The notes under the pieces were generated by a model. That model saw only the letters and a list, made by a program, of their open reading frames with translations, made no database searches and had not been told where the DNA came from. Source: CAWUKT01 sp963923035 (GTDB taxonomy: Bacteria; Bacteroidota; Bacteroidia; J057; JADKCL01). Taken from it: a DNA stretch of 64,000 nucleotides. The DNA is taken from NCBI GenBank assembly GCA_963923035.1, contig CAWUKT010000007.1:66880-130879 (forward strand). Reading direction: 5' to 3'. A program made the translations under genes and the position numbers. Within the stretch, counting starts at the first letter, position 1. Every line of letters begins with the position of its first letter. Below are positions 44,644 through 52,558 of this stretch, in pieces.

Positions 44644-46308
44644 TCATTTGAATGGATTCAAAACGGCCCGCACCGATTTTTTACCCACCTCCTTTTGCGC
44701 ACTGTACCCCTTTGGCATTTCCTGCACCCCCGCTTCCCTCGCGAACGCCTCGTAACGGGACAATAGGGTTTGGAAGATGAGGGGAAACTCCGCCGAAATA
44801 TCATTCGACTCCGCGGGGTCGAGCTTCAGGTTGTACATCTGCCACTGGTAATCCCCGAAAGGCGGGTTGTTGCGCAGGATCTTGTAGTCGCCAAGGAAAT
44901 AGGCCGAACAGGCCGCCGCTTCCAACCCAACGCCTTCGTCGGGCTGACGGATCGGCTGGGAAGGGTCCTCGATATGCGGGAGCATACTTTTCCCGGCCAG
45001 GGGGACATACCCTGCCTTCGCGGAGGGAGATGCCCCGGCCAGATCGAAGATGGTCGGGGCGAGGTCGGTCATGAAGCAGAATTCGCCGTCGGTCCGCCGG
45101 GTCGGAATCCCCGGCCCCGAAATCACCAATGGCACCCGGAGCCCGCCTTCACCCGTATAGTACTTAAAGGACGAAAAGGGTGCCGCAATCGCAGTCGCAA
45201 ACTCCGGCCCGATGAAGCCGTAGTATTTCCCCCCTTCCACCAATTCCCGCTGAAACTCATTCCGTTTTGCCCAGCCCATGATCCCACTGTAATCGCCGCC
45301 GTCGGGCCCATTGTCCGAAGTCACAATGAACACCGTGTTTTCCGCCCAGCCCTTTTCCTCCAAATAATCCACGTAGCGCCCGACATTTTCATCCATCGCC
45401 TCCAACATCCCCGCCATGACGGCCATGTCCATCGCCGCAACGCGTTGTTCCTCCTCCGAAAGCTCTTCCCACTTTCGAAACTCCTCTCCCACCGGATTCA
45501 AAGGCGTATCCGGCGGCACAATCCCCATCGTCTTGGCCTTTTCGTAGCGCTCATTCCGCAATTCATCCCAGCCCCTCTGGTAAATGTCTTCGTATTTCCG
45601 CACCAATTCGACCGGTGCCTGGACCGGGGCGTGGACGGCCTGGAAGGCGATGTAAGAGAAGAAAGGCTGGGTGGGATTCGGCGCGTCCTCGTGGAACCGG
45701 ATCATTTCGTCCACGAAAAATGCCGATGAATAGAAGTCCTCGGGCAATTCGGCCGGCTGGCCATCCGCGAACCACTTCGTGGTCGGCTTGAAGGGCAGGT
45801 AGCCCTGGTTTGAGTAGTTGTCGCTGCCCGAGCCCGCCAGGATGAAGGACCGGTCAAAGCCCCGCTGCGGTGGTAAATTGCGGTCTTCATGGCCCAGGTG
45901 CCATTTACCGGTCGTATAGGTCCGGTAACCGCGCTCCTTCAGGCGGGTCGCGATGGTCTGGACACTGTCGGTCAGCACGCCCTCGTAGCCTTCCCGGTCC
46001 TGGTACTCCTTGGGGAGCATCTCGGGCAGATTGGCCACGCCCGCCTGGTGGCTGTTCGCGCCGGTCATCAGCATGGCCCGGGACGGCGCGCAAACCGGGG
46101 AAGCGTGCAGGTTCGTGAACATGGTGCCCGCCCGCGCCAAACTGTCGATGTGCGGGGTTTGGGCCTCGCCACCGAAGGCACCGAAGTCCATCAGACCGGC
46201 ATCGTCGACCAGGATCAGGACGATATTGGGTGGGGAATCGGATTGGGCAAACAACGAAGTGGAAAGGCCCAACCAAGCCCAGAACAACGCTAAGAGGATA
46301 CTTTTCAT
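44644..46308 (-). CDS. Exported arylsulfatase-type sulfatase
   Basis: A 554-residue sulfatase. Signal peptide (SILLALFWAWLGLSTSLFAQ), then the family start NIVLILVDDAGLMDFGAFGG with metal-binding Asp pairs. The formylglycine motif is CAPSR with Cys73, a site that must be oxidised by a maturase not seen in the window. GYRTYTTGKWHLGH and VIVTSDNGPDGGD-like metal sites follow (here FIVTSDNGPDG). The C-terminal domain is complete (ends RAVLNPFK). It hydrolyses sulfate esters, probably of marine polysaccharides, in the periplasm; there is no T9SS domain. It is the second gene of an operon, 4 bp after the DJ-1-type lipoprotein. No polysaccharide utilisation genes (SusC/SusD) are nearby. Family confident; substrate unknown. 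Confidence 0.93.
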   Translation of the reverse strand: MKSILLALFWAWLGLSTSLFAQSDSPPNIVLILVDDAGLMDFGAFGGEAQTPHIDSLARAGTMFTNLHASPVCAPSRAMLMTGANSHQAGVANLPEMLPKEYQDREGYEGVLTDSVQTIATRLKERGYRTYTTGKWHLGHEDRNLPPQRGFDRSFILAGSGSDNYSNQGYLPFKPTTKWFADGQPAELPEDFYSSAFFVDEMIRFHEDAPNPTQPFFSYIAFQAVHAPVQAPVELVRKYEDIYQRGWDELRNERYEKAKTMGIVPPDTPLNPVGEEFRKWEELSEEEQRVAAMDMAVMAGMLEAMDENVGRYVDYLEEKGWAENTVFIVTSDNGPDGGDYSGIMGWAKRNEFQRELVEGGKYYGFIGPEFATAIAAPFSSFKYYTGEGGLRVPLVISGPGIPTRRTDGEFCFMTDLAPTIFDLAGASPSAKAGYVPLAGKSMLPHIEDPSQPIRQPDEGVGLEAAACSAYFLGDYKILRNNPPFGDYQWQMYNLKLDPAESNDISAEFPLIFQTLLSRYEAFAREAGVQEMPKGYSAQKEVGKKSVRAVLNPFK

Positions 46309-46312
46309 GGTC

Positions 46313-47158
46313 TTATTCGCCCCGGTTCTTCAATATCTCCATGATCTTCGCCGACGTCTCGTGACCGGAATTCTGGTTTTGCCCCGTCACAAAACGCTCT
46401 TCTTCATCCACAACCGTCAGCGTCTCAAAAAAGTCCCGCTTGCCCGTACTGCACTGGAAATTGGCCCCGGCCTTCTTAAGCTCGGCCTCCGGGTGCAGCG
46501 GCGTAAACTCGATGTTGAGCTGGTCCAATTGTTTTTGGGTCACCCCCGTCATCGTGCGCCCCTTGATCAACGGCTCCCCGGATTTGTCTTTGGCCCGCGT
46601 AAAAGCCAGGGCTCCGTGGCACACGCTCCCATAGATCAGCTCCGAATTGTAGTAGCCGTCCGAGACTTTTTCCGCCAGCAACTCCGAGCCCATGTCATAG
46701 GCCGCCCCCCATCCCCCGGCGAAAAAGACCACGTCATAGTCCTTGAAATCAACCGATTCCAGTGGAATGGACTTCTTCACCTTTTCCAGAAAAATAGCGT
46801 CCTCCTGGAAGCGCTCGTCCTCGGCCGTCCGGATATACCGCTTGAACGAAGCCGGGTCGATGGGAATTTCGCCGCCCTGAATGCTCGCGACGTGGACCTC
46901 CATGCCCGCGTCCAGGAAATCGTAATAGGGAATCGTCATCTCGGAGGCAAATACCCCCGTCGCGTCCCCGGTCGTTTCCCCCGGCTTGCTCAGGACCCCA
47001 TGACTGGTCGTGACGATCAGCGCCCGGCGACCTTGCATAGCGTAAGTTTCGCCCTCATAATCCGGGTGAAGGCCCCGCGACTTCAGTAGCGAAGAACAGC
47101 CCGTCATTCCGATGGCCACTGCCATCAACAAAACAACTGCAACAGTGATTCTCTTCAT
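46313..47158 (-). CDS. DJ-1/PfpI-family lipoprotein (type 1 glutamine amidotransferase fold)
   Basis: A 281-residue lipoprotein: signal and lipobox (AIGMTGC, Cys21), then a DJ-1/PfpI fold (about 45-275). The nucleophile elbow is GSVCHGALAF with Cys180 followed directly by His, and FFAGGWGAAYDMGS precedes it, as in the Hsp31/YhbO-like group. The cap-like segment and GHETSAKIMEIL end fit this group rather than true glutamine amidotransferases. Members act as proteases, glyoxalases or chaperones; the activity here is open. Lipidation of a DJ-1 protein is unusual and would hold it on the inner or outer membrane facing the periplasm. It is the first gene of the operon with the sulfatase and follows a good -7 element at 47192-47199. 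Confidence 0.88.
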   Translation of the reverse strand: MKRITVAVVLLMAVAIGMTGCSSLLKSRGLHPDYEGETYAMQGRRALIVTTSHGVLSKPGETTGDATGVFASEMTIPYYDFLDAGMEVHVASIQGGEIPIDPASFKRYIRTAEDERFQEDAIFLEKVKKSIPLESVDFKDYDVVFFAGGWGAAYDMGSELLAEKVSDGYYNSELIYGSVCHGALAFTRAKDKSGEPLIKGRTMTGVTQKQLDQLNIEFTPLHPEAELKKAGANFQCSTGKRDFFETLTVVDEEERFVTGQNQNSGHETSAKIMEILKNRGE

Positions 47159-47191
47159 TTGATTCTGATATTACCTTTCAATGAGATGGTT

Positions 47192-47199
47192 CAAAGGTA
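47192..47199 (-). promoter_or_regulatory. Bacteroidota-type -7 element before the DJ-1/sulfatase operon
   Basis: On the minus strand TACCTTTG is an exact match to the TAnnTTTG -7 consensus of Bacteroidota. It lies 33 bp before the ATG at 47158, giving a leader of about 25-28 nt. A TTTG sits about 30 bp further upstream, farther than the usual -33 spacing, so the -33 part is not assigned. Confidence 0.5.
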
Positions 47200-47327
47200 G
47201 ACGAGGGGGAATGCAGGGGAGGGAAAAATCAAAGTGAAATGACCAAAGTCCAAGGTGAAATGAACCGAGGCAGTGGCTGCGTCTATGTAAATAAGGATGC
47301 AGTGAAATGGACAACACGTTTCGGCAT

Positions 47328-48164
47328 CTACCAGCTCGCCCACGGCAACTCCCCGAGGCAGAAAATCAGCGTGGGATAGGCCGCGACAAAGCTCAGGAAG
47401 AAGCCATTCAGTCCCATCAGGAAGGAAGTGGCGAGGTGAAACAGCGTCGTAAAGGCGAGCAAACTCATCACCCAGGCGCCCTGCCCCATCAACACCAGCG
47501 GAAACAGTACTTCAAAAGCAATCACGCCCCAGCTCAGGACTTGGGACAATGTTTTACGTCCCGCCAACAGCTTGTACACCCGAATATTTCCGTGGTAAAC
47601 CGTCCCAAAGATGCCAATGAGCCCAGTGCCATCGCGCCAGGTCAAGCCGCGGAGCTTGGCGATTCCGGCAATGAGGTAGGACAGGATGAGTTGGAGGGAA
47701 AGGAAATAGAGGCCGATACGGAAAGTCAGGGAATTCACCGGAGAAATGGAGCAGGACAACAAGACCGCCAGGATCAGAATTCGGAGTTGGAAGGAACCGT
47801 CCTGACCGGGGCCCGCCCGGTAGACGACGAGGAGACTGCTCAACAGGGCCGGGGCGATGAGCCATGAAGACAGCACCGACAATGCACCGCAGGCAACCAT
47901 TCCCAATCCCACCAGGAGGCGCAGGACAAACAGCAGCTTGAACCGTTGCTCGGTATAGACAATATCCCCCAGGCGTTGCCGCCAGGGCCGCTGAGCGATG
48001 GCCGGCATCAGCCGGCCCAATTCCCAACTCAGGATACCCGAATTCGCATAGGCCCCAAACCGCACCAGCATCTCGGCGGCCGTGATCGCCATCACCAGCC
48101 CCGCACCTATTTGCAAGGCTTGGACGGCCACCACGAGGTCGATATGGGCCAGGAAGTCGTTCAT
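47328..48164 (-). CDS. HTTM/SdpB-like polytopic membrane protein
   Basis: A 278-residue protein with about eight membrane helices (for example LLFVLRLLVGLGMVACGALSVL, IGLYFLSLQLILSYLIAGIAKL, WGVIAFEVLFPLVLMG). The layout, with a Lys/Arg-rich loop before KLRGLTWRDGTG, is typical of the HTTM superfamily, which includes SdpB and the membrane part of vitamin-K-dependent carboxylases. The ATG at 48164 overlaps the upstream gene's TGA (ATGA). The open frame further upstream reads into that gene and was not used. HTTM proteins often pair with a single-pass partner encoded just upstream, as here. The carboxylase His/Lys residues were not recognised, so an enzymatic role is unlikely or unproven. Confidence 0.78.
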   Translation of the reverse strand: MNDFLAHIDLVVAVQALQIGAGLVMAITAAEMLVRFGAYANSGILSWELGRLMPAIAQRPWRQRLGDIVYTEQRFKLLFVLRLLVGLGMVACGALSVLSSWLIAPALLSSLLVVYRAGPGQDGSFQLRILILAVLLSCSISPVNSLTFRIGLYFLSLQLILSYLIAGIAKLRGLTWRDGTGLIGIFGTVYHGNIRVYKLLAGRKTLSQVLSWGVIAFEVLFPLVLMGQGAWVMSLLAFTTLFHLATSFLMGLNGFFLSFVAAYPTLIFCLGELPWASW

Positions 48165-48679
48165 AGGTAATGGAAAGGTGAGACTAGCAAGGTGCCTTCG
48201 AAATTGTGGGCCGGTTCCCGGACCACAATGGCGAACTGCGTTTGGCCCTGGGCTTCCGCCCGGGGCAAGCGGCGAACGAAATGGAGCAAGTGGAGGTAGG
48301 GCGCGGATTGTAAGAGCTGTTCTTCGCCACCCTCTTCCATCGCATTCATGGCCTGGGCCAATTGCTGGACCCAGTCGAAGACGGCTTTGGCCTGGACCTT
48401 GTTGGGATTCCAAACGCCGTGGGACCACGTACGCGCCTCCGGCTGGTAGGCGGCCAGCCAGGGACCCGGCTCCCCCTCACCACGCTGATCGCGGTACATC
48501 ACATAGTAATCCGCCACTCCGGGTTTCGGCGCGAACAGATTCCAGTTCGGCAGCAAGGGCCACAACCACCGCGGCACCCGCAACGTACGCAGGGCGGCAT
48601 GGCCAAAGGCCCGCACCAGCGTCAGCAGCAGCCAAAGCCCAAACACAATCGACCAGGTCCAAAGCAATACGGATTCCAT
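48161..48679 (-). CDS. Single-pass membrane protein, SdpA-like partner of HTTM protein
   Basis: A 172-residue protein with one N-terminal membrane helix (VLLWTWSIVFGLWLLLTLV) and a periplasmic or outer domain. Just after the helix is LLPNWNLFAPKPGVADYYVM, a Trp/Phe/Pro motif seen in the small partners of HTTM proteins and reminiscent of the WxFF..P motif of SdpA. The domain ends in hydrophobic strands (TQFAIVVREPAHNFEGTLLV). In Bacillus, SdpA and SdpB mature a secreted toxin; no SdpC-like precursor is seen here. It overlaps the HTTM gene by 4 bp. The membrane topology and pairing are clear; the SdpA relation is suggestive only. Confidence 0.7.
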   Translation of the reverse strand: MESVLLWTWSIVFGLWLLLTLVRAFGHAALRTLRVPRWLWPLLPNWNLFAPKPGVADYYVMYRDQRGEGEPGPWLAAYQPEARTWSHGVWNPNKVQAKAVFDWVQQLAQAMNAMEEGGEEQLLQSAPYLHLLHFVRRLPRAEAQGQTQFAIVVREPAHNFEGTLLVSPFHYL

Positions 48680-48803
48680 AGGCGATACGGGATGATCACC
48701 CCAAATTAGGCTTCTGGGTAGCGAGGTGCAAGGAAAAGGAACCGCTTAACCTGGAGCGCCACCATTTCCCTTTTCCCCGACTCCCTTCTGCTTCCCCCAC
48801 TTC

Positions 48804-49478
48804 CTACGACGCCTTGACCCGCTTCCGGGCTTTCGGGCGCGTCACGTGGATCCACGCCTCCGCCAGAATCATATTCGTCGTCCAGCCCAACCAAAACGTC
48901 GTAATGACCACTTCCTCAATGGTCAGGGGAGAGAAGTTGATGAAAATGGCCGCGTAAACCCGAATGGTCGCCACGCCAATTCCAAGGGCAAAATTGCGGA
49001 TCACCCACTCGCGGTGTTCCAGAAAGCGCTTTTGGCGGGCAGTTTGGTAGGCTTTGAGGGTGAAGAAAATGAACAATCCCGCGAACAGTACCGTTGGGAC
49101 CGTCTCCTGCAAGCCCGCCGCCGGCACAATGATGGACATGACGATGCCTCCGATGCCCAAGGCGAGGCTGAGGAGCAAAAAGGCCTTGCCCAGATTGCGG
49201 TGGAGCTTGGGTTTGCGCTTTCGGAAGCTCTTGGAGAATTGCAGGAGGCCAATGACAATGTAAGCGACGCCGCCCAGGCGGTGGAGGAATTCCTGAACGG
49301 GAATGCTGGCCAGGATATCCGTCTGCGCGGGGATATAATCGCCATAAAACGGCTTGAACAGCCATACATGCCAATCGTGGGGTAGCAAATAGCGGAACAA
49401 AGCCGCGGGAACAATGATCGAGGTCAGTACAATGGTCCAGGTCCGGACCACGGGAAGCAGGGAATGTTGATTCTTCAT
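48804..49478 (-). CDS. DUF2306-like integral membrane protein
   Basis: A 224-residue protein with about seven membrane helices. The ATG at 49478 (MKNQHSLLPVVRTW) is chosen; the open frame upstream is low-complexity. The segment after the second helix carries HRLGGVAYIVIGLLQFSKSFR and KLHRNLGKAFLL, and later RKRFLEHREWVIRN-like sequence with His and Arg on the same face; these His-containing motifs are the DUF2306 signature, shared with some haem-binding or redox membrane proteins. Function unknown. Single gene, 124 bp from the HTTM pair and 194 bp from the metallo-hydrolase gene. Family call good. Confidence 0.8.
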   Translation of the reverse strand: MKNQHSLLPVVRTWTIVLTSIIVPAALFRYLLPHDWHVWLFKPFYGDYIPAQTDILASIPVQEFLHRLGGVAYIVIGLLQFSKSFRKRKPKLHRNLGKAFLLLSLALGIGGIVMSIIVPAAGLQETVPTVLFAGLFIFFTLKAYQTARQKRFLEHREWVIRNFALGIGVATIRVYAAIFINFSPLTIEEVVITTFWLGWTTNMILAEAWIHVTRPKARKRVKAS

Positions 49479-49602
49479 TTGTTTATAGGTTGGAGCGGCA
49501 AAACTCGAACAAATCCCTGCTCGGCTCAAGACCAATAAGCGACCGGAACCGGACAAATTGCAAGTTCCCTCCGCTGATGGAAGGGGCCAAAAAGGCAGGA
49601 AA

Positions 49603-49659
49603 GGGAATGGAACGAATTCCCCTCCCGCTTTCACGCCGAAGGAAACCCCTTCCATTCCC
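49603..49659 (-). terminator. Inverted repeat 3' of the metallo-hydrolase gene
   Basis: A perfect 10-bp inverted repeat (GGGAATGGAA / TTCCATTCCC) encloses a 37-bp loop. On the minus strand it starts 14 bp after the stop at 49673 and is followed by TTTCCTGCCTTTTTTGG. The long loop makes it an imperfect terminator. Confidence 0.4.
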
Positions 49660-49672
49660 ATTTCCCTATCCC

Positions 49673-50428
49673 CTACCCTTCAAACTCCAATACCTCGCCA
49701 TCCTGCGGAACATGGAATTGGCCGGCGGGAAGGCCCGCCGCATCCGCGGCCGCCCGCAACGATTCGCGGGTGACATGGCAATGGTCCAGCGATTCGATGT
49801 GGATCGCTACGAGGGCCGCCTCGGGAGCCAACTCCGCGACCGCAACCGTCTGCGCCTCGTCCATAAGGATGAGGCCGCCGCCCGGGATCACCGCACCCCC
49901 GGAATTCGTCACGATCACATCGGGGGAATAGGTCGCCAGGGCCGCCCGGACCTGTTCTTCGAGGATGCTGTCCCCGACCAGGTACAGGGTCGGCTCGCCC
50001 GGGGCTTGCAAGACGAAGCCCGAGACATCGCCCAGCATATTGAGGATCTCACCGGTGCCGTGGCGACCGCCTGTCCGGTGGATGGCAATGCCTTCCCACT
50101 CCGTGGAGGAGTCGATCACCGCGCCGTTCGGGAAGCCCAGCTCTTCGATCTTGGCGGCATCGAAGGGCTGAAAGAAGACCGGCAGCTCCTTGTCCAATCC
50201 CGCAATGGCGGGCGGGTCCAGGTGATCGGGATGGGTATGGGTGATCAGCACCATGTCCGTTCCTTCCAACACCGCATCCGCCGACATCGGCAGCGCAACG
50301 GTGGGGTTCCGCGGACCACCAACAAAGGGATCATAGGCACCTTTTTCCCCCAGCATCGGGTCTACCAAAATGGTTTTGCCGTGGTAGTCCAATTTGAGGG
50401 TGGCATTTCGAATCAGTTGAATCTTCAT
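49673..50428 (-). CDS. Metallo-beta-lactamase-fold hydrolase, UlaG-like
   Basis: A 251-residue cytosolic protein (no signal peptide). The start at 50428 is the first ATG in a protein-like context (MKIQLIRNATLKLDYHGKTI). The family opens with a beta strand and ILVDPML, the metal motif is THTHPDHLD (about residues 62-70), and later strands carry VGDSI and a C-terminal AIHIESLDHC. This is the layout of UlaG/YfiR-like metal-dependent hydrolases (L-ascorbate-6-phosphate lactonase group), whose members act on lactones or phosphoesters. It lies 60 bp downstream of the AraC gene in the same direction and is probably co-transcribed with or controlled by it. Substrate unknown. Confidence 0.9.
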   Translation of the reverse strand: MKIQLIRNATLKLDYHGKTILVDPMLGEKGAYDPFVGGPRNPTVALPMSADAVLEGTDMVLITHTHPDHLDPPAIAGLDKELPVFFQPFDAAKIEELGFPNGAVIDSSTEWEGIAIHRTGGRHGTGEILNMLGDVSGFVLQAPGEPTLYLVGDSILEEQVRAALATYSPDVIVTNSGGAVIPGGGLILMDEAQTVAVAELAPEAALVAIHIESLDHCHVTRESLRAAADAAGLPAGQFHVPQDGEVLEFEG

Positions 50429-50488
50429 GGGATAATATTGACTTGAACAATTGTGTACGCCACAAAGCTCACGCCTTTCCCCCATTCT

Positions 50489-51376
50489 TCATCTACCCTT
50501 TTCCACCATTAACCTACCATTCTGAAAACCCACCTGGTATTCGGACGGGGGCATCCCCTCGCGGTTCCGGAAGAAGCGGGTCAGGTGGTTGGGTTCGGAG
50601 AATCCCAGGTCATCCGCGATCTCGTTGATGGTCCGGGACGAATAGATCAACTGGTTCTTGATCTCAAACAGCAGGCGCTGCTTGATCAATTCGCTGGCCG
50701 TCGTATTGAATTGGGCCTTCGTCGCCTTGTTCAGCGTGACCCGGCTGACGCCGAGGAGTTCGGTATAATCGTCCAGCCGCTGCTTGCTCCGGATATGCCG
50801 TTCCAACAGTCGCCGAAAGCGGAAGGCGTGGTTGTTTTGGCTCACCCCCACCTCCACCTCGTAGAACTCGGTGTACAGCCGGTTCAACCGCATGAGCAGG
50901 TAGTACAGCAGGGAGCGGATGATATGGGCGCTGTCGACCTTGGGCTGTTTCAGTTCCGTCCTGATCTCCGCCAGGATTTCCAGCATCCGGTCGAACTCGC
51001 CGGGCGCGAGGTCGAGGTGGAGGGGAAAAACGCTTTGGTAGAAGTAGAGGAGGCGGAAGGAAAACAGGTAATCGGCGAAGAATTCATTCAGGAAATCCTC
51101 CTGGAAGACCAGGAAGGTCGCATCCAGGTGGTTGATGTCCACGTTCCAGCGCCGTTGCTGGAACTGGGTGATGAAGATGACCTGCCCCGGCCGCAACGGA
51201 ATCCGCGACTGGTTCAGGTCGAGGAAGCCCTCCGCCTGGTGCACCAACAACACCTCGAAGAAGTCGGTATTGTGGACGCCCTGCGGGTAGCTGCCCCGCA
51301 GGAGGTCCTGGTAGCTCCCCACATTCACGAGGAAGTCCACCCCACACAGCGACTTGTCGAAATGAATGGTTTCCAT
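50489..51376 (-). CDS. AraC-family transcriptional regulator
   Basis: A 295-residue regulator. The ATG at 51376 (METIHFDKSLCGVDF) is chosen; the longer open frame upstream is not protein-like. An N-terminal cupin-like sensor (about 20-110, YPQGVHNTDFFEVLLVH and IPLRPGQVIFITQFQQR) precedes the AraC DNA-binding domain (about 190-290), with the second helix-turn-helix in the typical form TINEIADDLGFSEPNHLTRFFRNREGMPPSEYQ. A TAACTTTA element about 20 bp before the ATG is one base off the -7 consensus. It is transcribed with the UlaG-like hydrolase, which it may regulate in response to a small ligand. Confidence 0.9.
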   Translation of the reverse strand: METIHFDKSLCGVDFLVNVGSYQDLLRGSYPQGVHNTDFFEVLLVHQAEGFLDLNQSRIPLRPGQVIFITQFQQRRWNVDINHLDATFLVFQEDFLNEFFADYLFSFRLLYFYQSVFPLHLDLAPGEFDRMLEILAEIRTELKQPKVDSAHIIRSLLYYLLMRLNRLYTEFYEVEVGVSQNNHAFRFRRLLERHIRSKQRLDDYTELLGVSRVTLNKATKAQFNTTASELIKQRLLFEIKNQLIYSSRTINEIADDLGFSEPNHLTRFFRNREGMPPSEYQVGFQNGRLMVEKGR

Positions 51377-52051
51377 AGTGTGATTTGGTGGGGTAAAGTT
51401 AGGGAAAATGGCCGGGTTGAATTTTCCCGGTGACCCCATTGCTTCTTCCCTGGAAATGCCTCCGACACCTGCCGCAAGCGCCAACGCCCTGCTGCCCCGC
51501 GTTCCTTTCTCCCGGAAATGCCCTGGCTCCCCCCAAACAATATTCGGCTCCGCCACCATTCTGCTCCTCAAGTCCGCTGCCAAAGCAGGCCCGCCTCAAA
51601 GATCGTGGCGCACGCCCAGCTCCGAGGTGAGCAAGCCCGGCCCACCTTTAGGGGGGACCCAAAGGTTCGCTGGGCCAGCCCAGCGCTTCGTTGGAGCCCT
51701 CCGGCTCCCCTTTGGGGGGTGCCCAAAGGTCTGGTGGACAGGTCCAGCCCTTGGCTGGAACGGCCCGGCTCACCCTTAGGGGGAACCCAAAGGTTCGCTG
51801 GACCAGTCCAGCCCTTTGCCGGGCCCGCACGGCGATCCCATAGGCCTCGCCCAGCCGGCCGCTGGGCGCGCTCAGTTCAGCGCCGGGCCACCTCACCTCA
51901 TCCTTATTCCCTACCAAGCTCCGAGCCCACCAGCCCCAAGGTTTCCCCAGCCACGCATCATTCTCCCCTTCCCATGTGCATAAATTCTCCCGACCATTTT
52001 CCCTCCAACCCCGTAAATTCCTCTCCAATTACCACCTATTCTATTCCACTT
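51377..52051. other. Gene-free region holding a 64-bp repeat array
   Basis: A 675-bp region between the AraC and KOW-like genes. It is GC-rich, with pyrimidine-rich tracts from 51900 to 52050, and short ORFs on both strands that lack protein character. The central part is the repeat array listed separately. The last 40 bp form the leader of the gene at 52052. Confidence 0.5.
51643..51834. repeat. Three tandem 64-bp units with conserved hairpins
   Basis: Units begin at 51643, 51707 and 51771, exactly 64 bp apart. Each has two inverted repeats. The first is CCTTT-GGG / CCC-AAAGG (perfect 8 bp in unit 2; a bulge in unit 1, a mismatch in unit 3). The second is GCTGGGC-CA-GCCCAGC in unit 1 and GCTGGAC-CA-GTCCAGC in unit 3, with a shorter TGGAC/GTCCA form in unit 2. 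The G-C to A-T change in the second stem is compensatory, which argues for conserved structure in DNA or RNA. The closest known analogy is REP/BIME-type elements. Confidence 0.85.
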
Positions 52052-52363
52052 ATGCCCGACCTTGAACAAAGCCAGGCCGCCTTCATCGCCAAATGGGAAA
52101 ATGAAGTCCACCAAATGAACTACGCCGAATTGAGGATGCTCAACCAGATGGTGGTGGATCGGATCAAGCTGATCCACCAGGCGGGGAACCTGATGGAAAT
52201 GGCCAAGTTCCATGTCGGGGAATTGGTGGCGTTCACGGACAGCTACGGGGTGGAACAAACGGGGCGCATCCTCCGGATCAACAAGAAGACGATCTCGGTG
52301 GAAGTCGGGACCGGGGGCTACTGGAAAGTTTCTCCGCAGTTCCTGCGGAAGGTATCGGAGTAA
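52052..52363 (+). CDS. Small conserved protein with KOW-like C-terminal half
   Basis: A 103-residue cytosolic protein. The ATG at 52052 (MPDLEQSQAAFIAKW) is preferred because the open frame upstream lies in repeat DNA. The first 50 residues are a helical hairpin (ELRMLNQMVVDRIKLIHQ). The second half has a beta-barrel SH3/KOW-like pattern (KFHVGELVAFTDSYG, then GRILRINKKTISVEV, then WKVSPQFLRKV). Such small two-part proteins are common in Bacteroidota and lack a known function; a nucleic-acid or ribosome contact is possible. It is a single gene. Confidence 0.75.
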   Translation: MPDLEQSQAAFIAKWENEVHQMNYAELRMLNQMVVDRIKLIHQAGNLMEMAKFHVGELVAFTDSYGVEQTGRILRINKKTISVEVGTGGYWKVSPQFLRKVSE

Positions 52364-52558
52364 CGTTTTCCAAAGCCCATTCCTGAAGCAGGGCCAAGCA
52401 ACCCAGTGAGCAGTCTTCCTCACGGGCTTTGCTCATTACCCCTCACCTCCCCCTCCCTCCCGAACATTTTCTCCCGTCCTCCCGTTAAATTCAGTAACAA
52501 ACCCCGGCAACCAAGGCCGGTCCTACTTCCTATTGTTGACCCTATTTACCTGAATGCC

